NCBI GenBank assembly: GCA_028280505.1 | Contig: JANQLO010000085.1 | Location: forward strand, 62,001 to 126,000 | Origin: Chromatiales bacterium | GTDB taxonomy: Bacteria; Pseudomonadota; Gammaproteobacteria; Chromatiales; Chromatiaceae | Direction: 5' to 3' | DNA length: 64,000 nucleotides | Shown here: positions 1-8,968 of the stretch, piece by piece | How positions within the stretch are numbered: position 1 is the first letter of the stretch | How the letters are laid out: every line of letters starts with the position of its first letter | Program-made: the position numbers and the translations under genes | Notes under the pieces: generated by a model | Told to the model about the DNA's origin: nothing | The model's database searches: none | What the model saw: the letters and a program-made list of their open reading frames with translations, nothing else

Positions 1-806
1 TAAATTTTCGCATCGGGCGCTTTGGCACCTTCGAACGATACCTTCAGGCCATTCTTCTGTGCCTTGATCTCGCTGACCTTGGTCTTCAGCAAAATGCTTT
101 TGACATGTTTTTCGAGGCGTTTTTGCAATGGCCGAACCAGATCGCGATCACAGCCGGGAATCAGACCGTTCTGGAGTTCGACGATGTCGATCTCGGCACC
201 AAGGGTGGCGTACACGGTTGCCATTTCCAAACCGATGATGCCGCCGCCGACGATCAACATCTTCTTCGGCACGTCTTCCAATGCCAAAGCGCCGGTGGAA
301 TCGATCAGACGCGGATCGTCGTTGGGGAAACCGGGAATCTTCACCGGCGCCGAACCGCAGGCGATGATGCAATGCTCGAATTCGATGCGGGTCAAGCCAT
401 CGGCGGTCTGTACCTCGATGTGGCGCGGATCGGAGAACTTGCCGACACCGGTCACCACTTGCACTTTGCGTTGCTTGGCCAGCGCAGCGAGTCCGCCGGT
501 GAGTTTGCCGACCACCTTGTCCTTGCCGGCACGCATCTTGTCCAAATCGATCTTGGGCTGGGTATAGCGCACGCCCATTTGTTCCAACTCGGCAACCTCG
601 TTGATCACCTCGGCGGTATGCAATAGCGCTTTGGACGGAATACAGCCGACATTGAGGCAGACGCCGCCGAGACTGGCGTAGCGTTCGACCAGAACGACCT
701 GCTTGCCGAGATCGGCCGCCCGGAAGGCCGCGGTATAACCACCGGGACCCGCCCCCAAGACCACGACCTGGGTGCGGATGTCCGCCACTTCGCCTTGCTT
801 GCTCAT
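1..806 (-). CDS. lpdA: Dihydrolipoamide dehydrogenase (E3), partial, cut at the left edge
   Basis: This is the flavoprotein that reoxidises the dihydrolipoyl arms of the pyruvate dehydrogenase complex and passes electrons to NAD+. Only the N-terminal 268 codons are in the window; the stop lies beyond position 1. Visible motifs are the FAD-binding GAGPGGYTAA near residue 19, the redox-active disulfide GGVCLNVGCIPSK near residues 47-59, and the second dinucleotide fold VGGGIIGLEMA near residue 185. The ATG at 806-804 (MSKQGEVADIRTQ) was chosen because it has a GGAGAGAGGAG-like purine stretch just upstream and gives the usual N-terminus. It is the third gene of the aceE-aceF-lpd operon, about 160 bp after aceF. 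Identification is firm; interface domain not visible. Confidence 0.95.
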   Translation of the reverse strand, partial: MSKQGEVADIRTQVVVLGAGPGGYTAAFRAADLGKQVVLVERYASLGGVCLNVGCIPSKALLHTAEVINEVAELEQMGVRYTQPKIDLDKMRAGKDKVVGKLTGGLAALAKQRKVQVVTGVGKFSDPRHIEVQTADGLTRIEFEHCIIACGSAPVKIPGFPNDDPRLIDSTGALALEDVPKKMLIVGGGIIGLEMATVYATLGAEIDIVELQNGLIPGCDRDLVRPLQKRLEKHVKSILLKTKVSEIKAQKNGLKVSFEGAKAPDAKI

Positions 807-966
807 AAACGCTCCTCTCTCCCATTATTCTTGCCAGACCGCCCCAAGGCGTCCGCCAAGTAAAGCAGACCCGCCGCGGGATTGCAGTGCCGCATTAAGG
901 CAGCAAAGCCACGATTCTGCACGGCAACGATGTCAATGCTGTGCATTGTCTGCTACGAGATGCGGG

Positions 967-2655
967 TTAAAGCAGCAAGCGACGGATATCACCCAGTAAC
1001 TGCGCCAGATAGACCGTGAACCGCACACCCTCGGCACCGTCGATCACACGGTGGTCGTAGGACAGGCTGAACGGCATCATCAATCGCGGCGAAAACTGCT
1101 CACCATCCCATTTCGGCTTCATCTCGGCCCGGGAGATGCCCAGAATCGCGACCTCGGGGGCATTGACGATCGGTGTGAACTGGGTACCGCCAATACCGCC
1201 GAGACTGGAAATCGAGATACAGCCGCCCTGCATATCGCCGGGCGAAAGCCTGCCCGCGCGTGCCTTGGCGCTGAGCTCACCGAGATCCCCGGCGATTTCA
1301 AAAATACCTTTCCGATCGACATCGCGCACCACCGGCACGACCAGACCGTTCGGCGTATCGACCGCGACGCCGATATGCATGTACTTCTTGAAAATCAGCT
1401 TCTCGCCATCGGCCGACAATGAACTGTTGAATTGCGGATACGCGGCCATCGCCTTGCATAACGCCTTCATCAGGAACGGCATGAAGGTGAGTTTGACATC
1501 GGCCTTGGCGGCCTCGTCTTTCTGTGATTTGCGAAACGCCTCGAGTTCGGTGATATCGGCTTCGTCGAACTGGCTGACATGCGGTACGTTCAACCAGGCG
1601 CGATGGAGATGGGCGCCGCTGAGCTTTTTGATACGCCCGAGTTCCTTTTCCTCGATCTCGCCGAACTTGGCGAAATCGACCTCGGGCATGGTCGGCAATG
1701 CGAGTGCGCCACCACCCCCGGCGACGCTCGGCACACCCTCGGCCAGGGCACGTTTGACGAAGTTCTGCACATCGTCCTTCGTGATCCGGCCCTTCGGCCC
1801 CGAGCCGGGCACCTGGTAGAGATCGACACCGAGTTCACGCGCGAACCGCCGCACACCCGGACTGGCGTGGGCCTTGCCGCGCGGGGCATCCGATGGCCGC
1901 GCCATAACCGGTCTTCTCGACTGGGCCTTTTCGCCGGGTGGACGAGGCGCGTCATCAGATGGTTCCGAAATCGACGATGACGCCACCGGCGCCGAGGCCG
2001 TATCGATCGATTGCCCGGCCGGGACCTGACTCGGCTCGATCGTCTCGACCGTCGCCAACAAATCACCCTCGTTGACGCGATCGCCGATGTTGACCGCCAG
2101 GGATACGATGCGCCCCGCAACCGGTGCCGGAATCTCCATACTCGCCTTGTCACTCTCCAAGGTCAGCAACGACTGTTCCGGCTCGACCCGGTCACCGACA
2201 GCAACCAGCAGCTCGATGACCTCGACATCCTTGAAATCGCCGATATCCGGCAACAAAACCTGTTCCAATTGCGGCTCACCGGCCGGCGATTGAGCCGCGG
2301 ATTCCGCAGGCGCCGAAGGGATCTGTTCTTCCGCGGCCTCATCGGCGGATTCGGTCGTCGCTTCGACCTGTGGTTGCGCTTCAGCTTCCGTCTCGGTTGC
2401 GCCGGACGCCGCTTGGTCCGCGGTCAGGGTAAGAATGGGATCGTCCCGATTGATCTTGTCGCCCAACGCCACTTTCAACTCGCCGACGACGCCGGCCTGC
2501 GGTGACGGAATCTCCATGCTGGCCTTATCGCTCTCCAGCGTGATCAGCGGGCTCTCGGCCTCGACTCGATCACCGGGCTGCACCAGGATCTCGATAACCT
2601 CGACATCATGGAAGTCGCCAATATCGGGCAACAAGACTTCAATCATTTGTGCCAC
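967..2655 (-). CDS. aceF: Pyruvate dehydrogenase E2, dihydrolipoamide acetyltransferase
   Basis: This is the core of the pyruvate dehydrogenase complex; it transfers acetyl groups from E1 to CoA through swinging lipoyl arms. The 562-residue protein has two lipoyl domains with the lipoylated Lys in ESDKASMEIP at K44 and K170, separated by Ala/Glu/Pro-rich linkers. A peripheral subunit-binding domain follows (about residues 265-305, ASPGVRRFARELG), then the catalytic chloramphenicol-acetyltransferase-like domain, with the C-terminal SYDHRVIDGAEG carrying the active-site His and Asp. E. coli AceF has three lipoyl domains; two is common in other proteobacteria. The gene lies 48 bp after aceE on the same strand, so co-transcription is expected. 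Confidence 0.97.
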   Translation of the reverse strand: MAQMIEVLLPDIGDFHDVEVIEILVQPGDRVEAESPLITLESDKASMEIPSPQAGVVGELKVALGDKINRDDPILTLTADQAASGATETEAEAQPQVEATTESADEAAEEQIPSAPAESAAQSPAGEPQLEQVLLPDIGDFKDVEVIELLVAVGDRVEPEQSLLTLESDKASMEIPAPVAGRIVSLAVNIGDRVNEGDLLATVETIEPSQVPAGQSIDTASAPVASSSISEPSDDAPRPPGEKAQSRRPVMARPSDAPRGKAHASPGVRRFARELGVDLYQVPGSGPKGRITKDDVQNFVKRALAEGVPSVAGGGGALALPTMPEVDFAKFGEIEEKELGRIKKLSGAHLHRAWLNVPHVSQFDEADITELEAFRKSQKDEAAKADVKLTFMPFLMKALCKAMAAYPQFNSSLSADGEKLIFKKYMHIGVAVDTPNGLVVPVVRDVDRKGIFEIAGDLGELSAKARAGRLSPGDMQGGCISISSLGGIGGTQFTPIVNAPEVAILGISRAEMKPKWDGEQFSPRLMMPFSLSYDHRVIDGAEGVRFTVYLAQLLGDIRRLLL

Positions 2656-2703
2656 GTTTCTGTCTCCGTATCACTGTCTGAGGTCCAATGGCTCACCTGT
2701 CAC

Positions 2704-5361
2704 TCAGACAGTGGCGGGGTTGGGCTTATCGGGGTCGATTTTGTAGGTCTTGATCGCCTGCGCGACCAAGCTGCTATCGACTTCGCCGGCATCGGCAAGC
2801 GCCTTTAACGCCGCAACGACGACATAGTGGCGATTGACCTCGAAGAATTTGCGTAGCTGCGAACGCATATCCGAACGACCGTAACCATCGGTGCCCAACG
2901 TCACATAGTCATGATCTCCGACATAGGGGCGGATCTGTTCGGGGAAACTGCGAATGTAATCGGTCGCCGCGACCAAGGGTCCTTTTTGCTTGGCCAGCGT
3001 GCCAGTCAAATAAGGTACGCGCGGCGTGTCCATCGGGTGCAGCATGTTCCAGCGTTCGACATCGGCCGCCTCGCGATACAGCTCGGTAAAGCTGGTCACA
3101 CTCCAGACATCCGCGGCGATGTTCCATTCGTCTTCGAGCAGCGCCGCAGCGGCAATGACCTCGCGCAGGATGGTGCCCGATCCGAGCAATTGCACCCGCT
3201 TCTTCTTGCGTGAGCCCTGCCGGTAGAGATACATGCCTTTGATAATGCCGTCCTCGACACCCTCGGGCATGCCCGGCTGGACATAGTTCTCGTTCATGAC
3301 CGTGACGTAGTAGAAGACGTTATGCTGGTCTTCATACATCTTCTTCATGCCGTCACGCAGGATCACCGCGAGTTCATACGCGAAGGTCGGATCATAGGCG
3401 CGACAATTCGGGATGAACGCCGCCTGCAAGTGGCTGTGGCCGTCCTGATGCTGCAAACCCTCGCCCGCCAGCGTCGTGCGCCCGGCGGTGCCGCCGAGCA
3501 GGAAGCCGCGCGCCTGCATGTCCCCGGCCGCCCAGGCCAGATCGCCGACACGCTGGAAACCGAACATCGAGTAATAGATGTAAAACGGGATCATGGTCAC
3601 GCCGTTATTGCTGTACGACGTGGCTGCGGCAATCCAGGACGACATGGCGCCGGCCTCGTTGATGCCTTCCTGCAGGATCTGGCCTTTCTTATCCTCGCGG
3701 TAATACATCACCTGGTCGGAATCGACCGGTTTGTAAAGCTGGCCGAGCGACGAGTAGATCCCCAGCTGGCGAAACATCCCCTCCATACCGAAGGTGCGCG
3801 CCTCGTCCGGCACGATCGGCACGACGAACTTACCGATCGCCTTGTCGCGCGTCAGACTGGTCAGGAAGCGCACGAAGGCCATCGTGGTCGACATCTCGCG
3901 ATCACCGCTACCGTCGAGCAGCGCCTTGAAGGTTTCGAGCGGTGGAATGACCAGCGGTTTGGCCTCGCTACGGCGGCTCGGCATGTAACCGCCGAGTGCG
4001 GCACGACGATCGTGCAAATAGGCCGTTTCCGGACTGTCCGACGATGGCTTGAAGAAAGGCGCCGAACTGATCTGGTCTTCCGGAATCGGAATATTGAAAC
4101 GATCGCGGAAGGCCTTGAGCGCATCCTCGCCCATCTTCTTCTGCGAATGGGTGATGTTCTGGCCTTCACCGGCTTCACCCATGCCGTAACCCTTGACCGT
4201 CTTGGCCAGGATCACGGTTGGCTGCCCCTTGTGGCGCATGGCCGATGCGTAAGCGGCGTGAATCTTGATCGGATCATGCCCGCCGCGATTCAAGCGCCAG
4301 ATGTCTTCGTCGGACATATTGGCGACCATCGCCGCCAACTCGGGGTACTTGCCGAAAAAGTGTTCGCGCACGAAGGCACCGCCGTGCGCCTTGTACGATT
4401 GGTAATCGCCGTCGACCGCCTCCTCCATGCGTTTGAGCAACAGGCCGTCTTTGTCGCGTGCAAACAGGGGGTCCCAGTAACCGCCCCATATCACCTTGAT
4501 CACGTTCCAGCCGGCACCGCGGAACTCCCCCTCGAGTTCCTGGATGATCTTGCCGTTGCCCCGTACCGGACCGTCCAGGCGCTGTAGATTGCAGTTGACC
4601 ACGAAAATCAGATTGTCCAGACGCTCGCGTGCGGCAAGCGATATGGCTCCCATGGATTCCGGCTCGTCCATTTCGCCGTCACCCATGAAAGCCCAAACCT
4701 TGCGATCACCGGGATTGGCCAGGCCGCGATCGCGCAAGTACGCCATGAAACGGGCTTGATAGATCGCCATCAAAGGCCCGAGTCCCATGGACACCGTCGG
4801 GAACTGCCAGAAATTGGGCATTAACCAAGGGTGGGGGTAAGACGACAGGCCATGCCCGTCGACCTCCTGGCGAAAGTTATGCAACTGCTCTTCGCTAATA
4901 CGCCCTTCCAGGAAAGCACGCGCATAGACACCCGGGGCCGAATGTCCCTGGAAAAACACCAGATCGCCTTCCTGGTTGTCATTGGTTGCACGGAAAAAAT
5001 GATTGAAGCCGACGTCGAACAAGGTCGCGCTGGATGCAAAGCTGGCAATATGGCCGCCCAGCTCGGTCGCAATGCGGTTTGCCTGCACGACCATGGCCAT
5101 GGCGTTCCAGCGCACGAACGACCGAATGCGCCGTTCCATCGACTGATCGCCGGGAAACGGTTCCTGCTTGGTCAGCGGGATGGTGTTCAGATAGGCCGTG
5201 TTGGCACTGTACGGCAGATACGCACCGGATCGGCGCGCCTTGTCGATCAGCTTTTCGAGCAGGTAATGGGCCCGATCCGTCCCTTCGTTTTCCAACACCC
5301 CTTCGAGTGCGTCAAGCCATTCCTGTGTTTCCTGGGGATCGAGATCCGGTTTTGCTGCCAT
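2704..5361 (-). CDS. aceE: Pyruvate dehydrogenase E1 component, homodimeric type
   Basis: This is the thiamine-diphosphate enzyme that decarboxylates pyruvate and acetylates the E2 lipoyl groups. The start at 5361 (MAAKPDLDPQETQEW) gives 885 residues, against 887 in E. coli; an in-frame start at 5436 would add 25 residues not typical of the family. The TDP-binding signature GDGEMDEPES is near residue 230, the H-rich SHPGxY-like region FFQGHSAPGVYAR near residue 140, and the transketolase-like C-terminal domain carries GTAGRTTLAGEGLQHQDGHS. It leads the aceE-aceF-lpd operon and is preceded by an AT-rich region. The window also encodes a ferredoxin-linked pyruvate oxidoreductase (39845-42684), so the organism has two routes between pyruvate and acetyl-CoA. 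Confidence 0.98.
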   Translation of the reverse strand: MAAKPDLDPQETQEWLDALEGVLENEGTDRAHYLLEKLIDKARRSGAYLPYSANTAYLNTIPLTKQEPFPGDQSMERRIRSFVRWNAMAMVVQANRIATELGGHIASFASSATLFDVGFNHFFRATNDNQEGDLVFFQGHSAPGVYARAFLEGRISEEQLHNFRQEVDGHGLSSYPHPWLMPNFWQFPTVSMGLGPLMAIYQARFMAYLRDRGLANPGDRKVWAFMGDGEMDEPESMGAISLAARERLDNLIFVVNCNLQRLDGPVRGNGKIIQELEGEFRGAGWNVIKVIWGGYWDPLFARDKDGLLLKRMEEAVDGDYQSYKAHGGAFVREHFFGKYPELAAMVANMSDEDIWRLNRGGHDPIKIHAAYASAMRHKGQPTVILAKTVKGYGMGEAGEGQNITHSQKKMGEDALKAFRDRFNIPIPEDQISSAPFFKPSSDSPETAYLHDRRAALGGYMPSRRSEAKPLVIPPLETFKALLDGSGDREMSTTMAFVRFLTSLTRDKAIGKFVVPIVPDEARTFGMEGMFRQLGIYSSLGQLYKPVDSDQVMYYREDKKGQILQEGINEAGAMSSWIAAATSYSNNGVTMIPFYIYYSMFGFQRVGDLAWAAGDMQARGFLLGGTAGRTTLAGEGLQHQDGHSHLQAAFIPNCRAYDPTFAYELAVILRDGMKKMYEDQHNVFYYVTVMNENYVQPGMPEGVEDGIIKGMYLYRQGSRKKKRVQLLGSGTILREVIAAAALLEDEWNIAADVWSVTSFTELYREAADVERWNMLHPMDTPRVPYLTGTLAKQKGPLVAATDYIRSFPEQIRPYVGDHDYVTLGTDGYGRSDMRSQLRKFFEVNRHYVVVAALKALADAGEVDSSLVAQAIKTYKIDPDKPNPATV

Positions 5362-5436
5362 AACGCTGAAATCCCACGCCGGTAGAAAAATCAAACGGCG
5401 CGCCTTGGCCCGGCAGCCGTCACTTGTCGGCGGCAA

Positions 5437-5624
5437 GTAAAGCAGAGGATGGCACGACTTTCTACACTAAATTTTAGATATTTTTATATTTCAATAACTT
5501 ACAATTATTCTTATAATAGACAATCGTCCTAAATTTTATCCGCTCACAGACAGCGAACGCGTACGCTCGTGACCTTTTCATTCGCTCAATTGTGGTTTTG
5601 CGCGGGAAAACGCGATGGAAGCGT
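5437..5624 (-). promoter_or_regulatory. AT-rich upstream region of the pyruvate dehydrogenase operon
   Basis: About 188 bp between yqaA and the aceE leader. The middle (about 5463-5540) is strikingly AT-rich compared with its GC-rich surroundings and holds several short A/T tracts and a small CTAAA-T-TTTAG palindrome (5467-5477). On the minus strand it contains possible -35 (TTGAAA) and TATAAG-like hexamers, but no single sigma-70 pair stands out. It probably holds the aceE promoter; no specific operator was recognised. Confidence 0.4.
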
Positions 5625-6041
5625 TCAGCCGAAAAGCCAGATCAACGAGGCATAGCGGGCCAGTTTGCCCGCGCCGACGAGCAATACGAAACTCACCGGG
5701 TCGACCCGCATCAAGCCGGCAATCAAACATAAAGGATCACCGACAATCGGCAACCATGCCAGCAACAGGCTGGACCTGCCCCAACGGCCGAACCAACGCT
5801 CGGCACGCGCCATGTCGGTTTCATCGATCCGCAGCCAGCGTGCATGCACCATGGCATTACCGGCCCGCCCCAATAGATAGGTCGTCAAACTACCGAGCAA
5901 ATTGCCCAGCGTTGCCACAACAAGTAGCGGCGCGGCTTCGGCACCGTTTTGCAGGCGCAAAAGCAATAACGCCTCCGAACTGCCCGGCAACAGGGTCGCA
6001 GACAGGAAGGCGCTCAGAAACAGCGGCCAGTCCAATATCAC
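5625..6041 (-). CDS. yqaA: YqaA family inner-membrane protein (DedA/SNARE-associated fold)
   Basis: A small integral membrane protein of about 138 residues resembling E. coli YqaA (142 residues), a member of the wider VTT/DedA group linked to membrane lipid or ion homeostasis; its exact function is unknown. Diagnostic segments are FLSATLLPGSSEALLLL near the N-terminus, ATLGNLLGSLTTYLLGR in the middle, and WLPIVGDPLCLIAG followed by GKLARYASL near the C-terminus. About four hydrophobic segments are visible. The start is uncertain: GTG at 6041 sits almost on a GAGAGG purine tract, while the TTG at 6035 has that tract at better spacing. A strong hairpin terminator lies between it and the upstream sulfur-globule gene. 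Confidence 0.85.
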   Translation of the reverse strand: MILDWPLFLSAFLSATLLPGSSEALLLLRLQNGAEAAPLLVVATLGNLLGSLTTYLLGRAGNAMVHARWLRIDETDMARAERWFGRWGRSSLLLAWLPIVGDPLCLIAGLMRVDPVSFVLLVGAGKLARYASLIWLFG

Positions 6042-6096
6042 CTCTCACCGACAAACGGGGCAGATGCACAGCCCGCAAAACATCACGCACAAAAAA

Positions 6097-6120
6097 ACGC
6101 CCGGGACAAACCCCGGGCGT
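6097..6120 (-). terminator. Rho-independent terminator downstream of the repeat-bearing sulfur globule gene
   Basis: A perfect 9-bp stem, ACGCCCGGG (6097-6105) with CCCGGGCGT (6112-6120), closes a 6-nt loop. It is flanked by seven A residues (T run on the minus strand) and by TTTT on the plus side. It follows the stop of the 6149-7345 gene by about 30 bp and can work in both directions. Confidence 0.9.
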
Positions 6121-6148
6121 TTTTAAACCGCAGTTAACGCGGAAGCAA

Positions 6149-7345
6149 TCAGATTTGCTTGTTGCGGTCAGCCGCAACACGCTCTTCCATCGCCTTCTTG
6201 ATCTCTTCGAGACGTGCCTGCATGGCGGCCTGGCGCTCTTCGCGCTTGGCCTGCATTTCCGCACGCTGCTGCTCGAATTGAAGCATCTTGGGTGCTTCAG
6301 GCGCCTTAGGCATCTCCAATGCGGCAGGACGTGCCACCGGGCCGTCGAGCTTGTCCGTCGACATCTTCGGCATTTCCGGACGCGGCGGCATCGCCGGACG
6401 CTCGGGGCGCACGAACTCAGGACGCGGCGGCATCTCCGGGCGCTGCGGCTTGGCCATCATTTCCGGCTTTTGCGGAGGCTCGGGACGAACGAACTCGGGC
6501 TTGGCCGGCATTTCCGGACGCTCCGGCTTGGCCATCATCTCCGGCATCGCCGGACGCTCAGGGCGCACGAACTCGGGACGCGGCGGCATCTCCGGACGCG
6601 GCGGTTTGGCCATCATTTCCGGCATCTGCGGACGCTCGGGGCGAACGAACTCGGGCATCTGCGGCATTTCGGGGCGCTGCGGCTTGGCCATGTCGAACTT
6701 CGGCATTTCCGGACGTTCGGGCTTAGCCATCATTTCCGGCATCTGCGGACGCTCCGGACGGACGAACTCAGGCATCTGCGGCATTTCAGGGCGCTGCGGC
6801 TTGGCCATGTTGAACGCCGGCATTTGCGGAGCAACGAACCGCGGCGCGGCGTATTGCGGCTGACCGGCGTATTGCGCGGCAGCCTGGCGCTGGGCTTCCC
6901 GGGCGGCTTTGAACGCCTCGGCCTGCTGTGCGGCATATTGCTCGGCGGCTTTACGCTGGGCTTCAACGGCCTTGGCCTGCTGCTCGGCGGCGGCCTGCTG
7001 TTGTTCGGTGGTCATCGCCGGAGCGGCATAAGGTGCATACCCGTAAGGCGCATAACCACCGTAGTAGGGTGCACTGTAGTTGTAGCCACGACCCCAGCCG
7101 TCGCCGGTACCGTAACCACTGCCGTAACCGCGCATATTGGTGCGGCCGCGACCGGAGAAATTCATGCTGAAGGTACCTTCGCCTGCGGCGTCGCCGGCCC
7201 CGTCCAGAACACCGGTGCCGTAACCGTCACCGTACCCATAACCGTTGTTGTAGGCGTTGTTGTAGCTGTTACCCCACCACGCCGATGAAGTCGCGGAAGC
7301 GGCAGCGATAGCGGCGGCCACTGCGATTTTAGTCATATTGCTCAT
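6149..7345 (-). CDS. Sulfur globule-type protein with long Pro/Met/Glu repeat extension
   Basis: A predicted exported structural protein of 398 residues. After a signal peptide ending SATSSA-WWG there is a Gly/Tyr/Asn-rich domain (to about residue 105) with [19 protein letters not shown] and GWGRGYNY. The domain is shared with the neighbouring 132-residue gene and resembles the sulfur globule envelope proteins of purple sulfur bacteria. An Ala/Gln-rich segment (about 112-160) that could form a coiled coil follows, then about 145 residues of imperfect repeats built on [14 protein letters not shown] and MPEMMAKP, and finally a charged helical tail. Sulfur globule proteins are normally 90-200 residues and lack such repeats. 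The start MSNMTK at 7345 has GGGGAT upstream; a TTG at 7360 is possible. Globule assignment is inferred from composition and the paralogue. Confidence 0.65.
   Translation of the reverse strand: MSNMTKIAVAAAIAAASATSSAWWGNSYNNAYNNGYGYGDGYGTGVLDGAGDAAGEGTFSMNFSGRGRTNMRGYGSGYGTGDGWGRGYNYSAPYYGGYAPYGYAPYAAPAMTTEQQQAAAEQQAKAVEAQRKAAEQYAAQQAEAFKAAREAQRQAAAQYAGQPQYAAPRFVAPQMPAFNMAKPQRPEMPQMPEFVRPERPQMPEMMAKPERPEMPKFDMAKPQRPEMPQMPEFVRPERPQMPEMMAKPPRPEMPPRPEFVRPERPAMPEMMAKPERPEMPAKPEFVRPEPPQKPEMMAKPQRPEMPPRPEFVRPERPAMPPRPEMPKMSTDKLDGPVARPAALEMPKAPEAPKMLQFEQQRAEMQAKREERQAAMQARLEEIKKAMEERVAADRNKQI
6371..6805 (-). repeat. Coding tandem repeat (RPEMP / PEFVRPERP / MPEMMAKP units)
   Basis: Imperfect tandem repeat inside the preceding gene. 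The basic unit of about 26 codons, [20 protein letters not shown] followed by xMPEMM, recurs about five times. The first two copies are joined by a KFDMAKP spacer, giving a longer duplicated 39-codon unit. The DNA copies are similar but not identical, so the array is old enough to have diverged while keeping its reading frame. Confidence 0.9.
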
Positions 7346-7500
7346 TTGCTCGATCCCCAAGGAAAGTCTGCGTCTGAATTAGATACGGGTGGCCCACAAC
7401 CCCATCCCGGGTATCCCGCCGCAAAAGCAGCGAGATACCCGGACTGCGTTTCGCACGTCCTTGTGCAATCGCATCCTTGCCGAGCCTTAAGGCCGGCCGA

Positions 7501-7899
7501 TTACTCGGCGGCCGGAGCAGCAGGTGCTGCAGGCGGTGCCATCGGAGCAGGCGGATAGCCGTAAGGTGCACCATAGCCGTAAGGCGCACCGTAGCCACCC
7601 CAGTACGGAGACTGGTAGTTGTAACCACGACCCCAACCATCGCCGTAACCATAACCACTGCCGTAACCGCGCATGTTGGTGTTACCGCGGCCCGAGAAGT
7701 TCATGCTGAAGTCGCCAGCGGCGGCGCCGTCGCCGAGGAAGTCACCCGTGGTGTTACCCCAGCCGGAGGTGTTGCCCCAACCGTTGTTGTAGTTGTTGCC
7801 CCAGTTATTACCGCCCCAGGGACCGCCGCCCCACCAGGCAGAAGCAGAAGCCGAAGCAGCAATCAATGCTGCAGCAGCAGCAACTTTTACAAATTTCAT
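7501..7899 (-). CDS. Sulfur globule-type protein, short form
   Basis: A predicted exported 132-residue structural protein. A clear signal peptide ([16 protein letters not shown], cleavage after ASASA before WWGGG) is followed by a Gly/Asn/Trp/Tyr-rich body with WGNN and GWGNT units, the core FSMNFSGRG...[10 protein letters not shown]...GWGRGYNY shared with the longer neighbour, and a Pro/Ala-rich tail. The composition matches proteins that coat periplasmic sulfur globules in sulfur oxidisers. The start is supported by GGGAGA eight bases upstream. It has its own sigma-70-like promoter at 7983-8011 and lies 155 bp upstream of the longer paralogue, with which it may be co-transcribed. Function is inferred from composition and pairing, since low-complexity sequence limits homology calls. 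Confidence 0.7.
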   Translation of the reverse strand: MKFVKVAAAAALIAASASASAWWGGGPWGGNNWGNNYNNGWGNTSGWGNTTGDFLGDGAAAGDFSMNFSGRGNTNMRGYGSGYGYGDGWGRGYNYQSPYWGGYGAPYGYGAPYGYPPAPMAPPAAPAAPAAE

Positions 7900-7982
7900 A
7901 AGATGAGTCTCCCAGTAATGGAACTGCTGTGTGGTAATCCTTTTACATCAAGGTTCGGGCGCTTCCCGCTAACCCTGGAACT

Positions 7983-8011
7983 AGTATTTTAGAGTTTGCT
8001 TAAATTGTCAA
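7983..8011 (-). promoter_or_regulatory. Sigma-70-type promoter of the sulfur globule gene
   Basis: On the minus strand a perfect -35 hexamer TTGACA (8011-8006) is followed after 17 bp by AATACT (7988-7983), a 4/6 match to the -10 consensus. The predicted leader to the ATG at 7899 is about 75 nt. A near-consensus promoter suits an abundant structural protein. Confidence 0.65.
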
Positions 8012-8034
8012 TTAGTATTTTGCTTTAACAGGTT

Positions 8035-8046
8035 ACCTGATCAGGT
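8035..8046. promoter_or_regulatory. 12-bp palindrome upstream of the sulfur globule promoter
   Basis: ACCTGATCAGGT is a perfect 12-bp palindrome centred about 30 bp upstream of the -35 hexamer, between that promoter and the mlaA terminator. The position would suit an activator or repressor site. No known consensus was matched. Confidence 0.4.
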
Positions 8047-8090
8047 GATTTTCACTATCAAAATATTAATATTCATAGAAAAAACAAAAA

Positions 8091-8113
8091 AGACCCCTCG
8101 AAGGGGTCTTTTT
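8091..8113 (-). terminator. Rho-independent terminator after mlaA
   Basis: AGACCCCT (8091-8098) pairs with AGGGGTCT (8102-8109). The stem extends into the flanking A and T runs, giving a U-rich tail on the minus strand (TTTTTTGTTTTTT). It separates mlaA from the sulfur globule unit and could act in both directions. Confidence 0.9.
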
Positions 8114-8143
8114 CAGGACATATGAAACCACCGATTCGGAACG

Positions 8144-8854
8144 TCAATCCAAAGGCGGATTACCGTCGTGAACCAGATTTTCACGCCGTTGCAGGTAGGC
8201 ATCGCGGACAAAGGCATAAGGATCGAGCGCGGCCTGATCGACCACCCGACTCGCGTTCAACAGATCCGCGCGGGTATCGATGATGTCCAGGCCGTTGAGA
8301 CTCCAGCGAACCGTATCGTCCTCGATGTAGTTGATCGGATCGGCAAACCAATCGACCACCAAACCGACGCCGTCACGGCCGCTGCTCGGCCCGAACAACG
8401 GGAGCACGATATAGGGCCCCGACCCCATACCCCATACCCCGAGCGTCTGACCAAAGTCTTCGTTATAGCGCGGCATATCCATATTGCTGGCTACATCCAT
8501 GAGCCCGAGGATGCCGACCGTACTGTTGATCGCAACGCGTCCCACATCGCTGAACGCACGCCCGATCTTGAATTGCAGCAGGTTGTTGATCGCCGAACGT
8601 ATATCGCTCAGGTTGTTGAAAAAATTGGTGACACCCTTGTTCACGGGTGCAGGCGTTACTGCATTGTAGCCCTGCGCCAGAGGCTTCAGGAGCGCCCTGT
8701 CGAGCAGCTGATTGAAACTATCGGTAGCGCGGTTGTAAGGCTCGAGCGGATCGCGTGGATCGGCATCCGGCCCGGTAGCGCAGCCGGCGAGACCGATCGC
8801 CGCACCTAAAACTAAGACCAGTGCCATCTTCGACAGCGAGGCATTGCATTTCAT
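8144..8854 (-). CDS. mlaA: MlaA/VacJ outer-membrane lipoprotein
   Basis: A 236-residue lipoprotein that removes mislocalised phospholipid from the outer leaflet of the outer membrane and hands it to the Mla pathway. A signal peptide with lipobox LAGC places the lipidated Cys at about residue 24. The mature protein has the family hallmarks DPLEPYNRATDSFNQ, then NFFNNLSDIRSAINNLLQ and TLGVWGMGSGPYIVLPLFGPSSGRDGVGL. AAGGAA lies eight bases before the ATG. The rest of the mla genes (mlaBCDEF) are not in the window, so this is the detached-mlaA arrangement. A strong terminator follows it. Confidence 0.95.
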   Translation of the reverse strand: MKCNASLSKMALVLVLGAAIGLAGCATGPDADPRDPLEPYNRATDSFNQLLDRALLKPLAQGYNAVTPAPVNKGVTNFFNNLSDIRSAINNLLQFKIGRAFSDVGRVAINSTVGILGLMDVASNMDMPRYNEDFGQTLGVWGMGSGPYIVLPLFGPSSGRDGVGLVVDWFADPINYIEDDTVRWSLNGLDIIDTRADLLNASRVVDQAALDPYAFVRDAYLQRRENLVHDGNPPLD

Positions 8855-8968
8855 AATTGTTGTTCCTTGATTCCCCAGTTACCGACACGACAGCATCCTT
8901 TTACGGTCGGCAATCGCATTATATGCGGGTCACTCATACCTTGATAGTCGTTACGACTTGGGCATTCG

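Noticed and set aside
3322-4587. A 421-codon plus-strand frame inside aceE
   Set aside because: It is antisense to highly conserved aceE sequence with no ribosome binding site or recognisable fold.
6371-6805. Regularly spaced repeats that could suggest a CRISPR array
   Set aside because: The repeats are in frame within a long gene, have no unique spacers, and translate to a Pro/Met/Glu repeat.
5615-7288. A 557-codon plus-strand frame opposite yqaA and the sulfur globule gene
   Set aside because: It is Arg/His/Leu low-complexity sequence antisense to a repeat-rich coding region, and it crosses the terminator at 6097-6120 and the yqaA gene.
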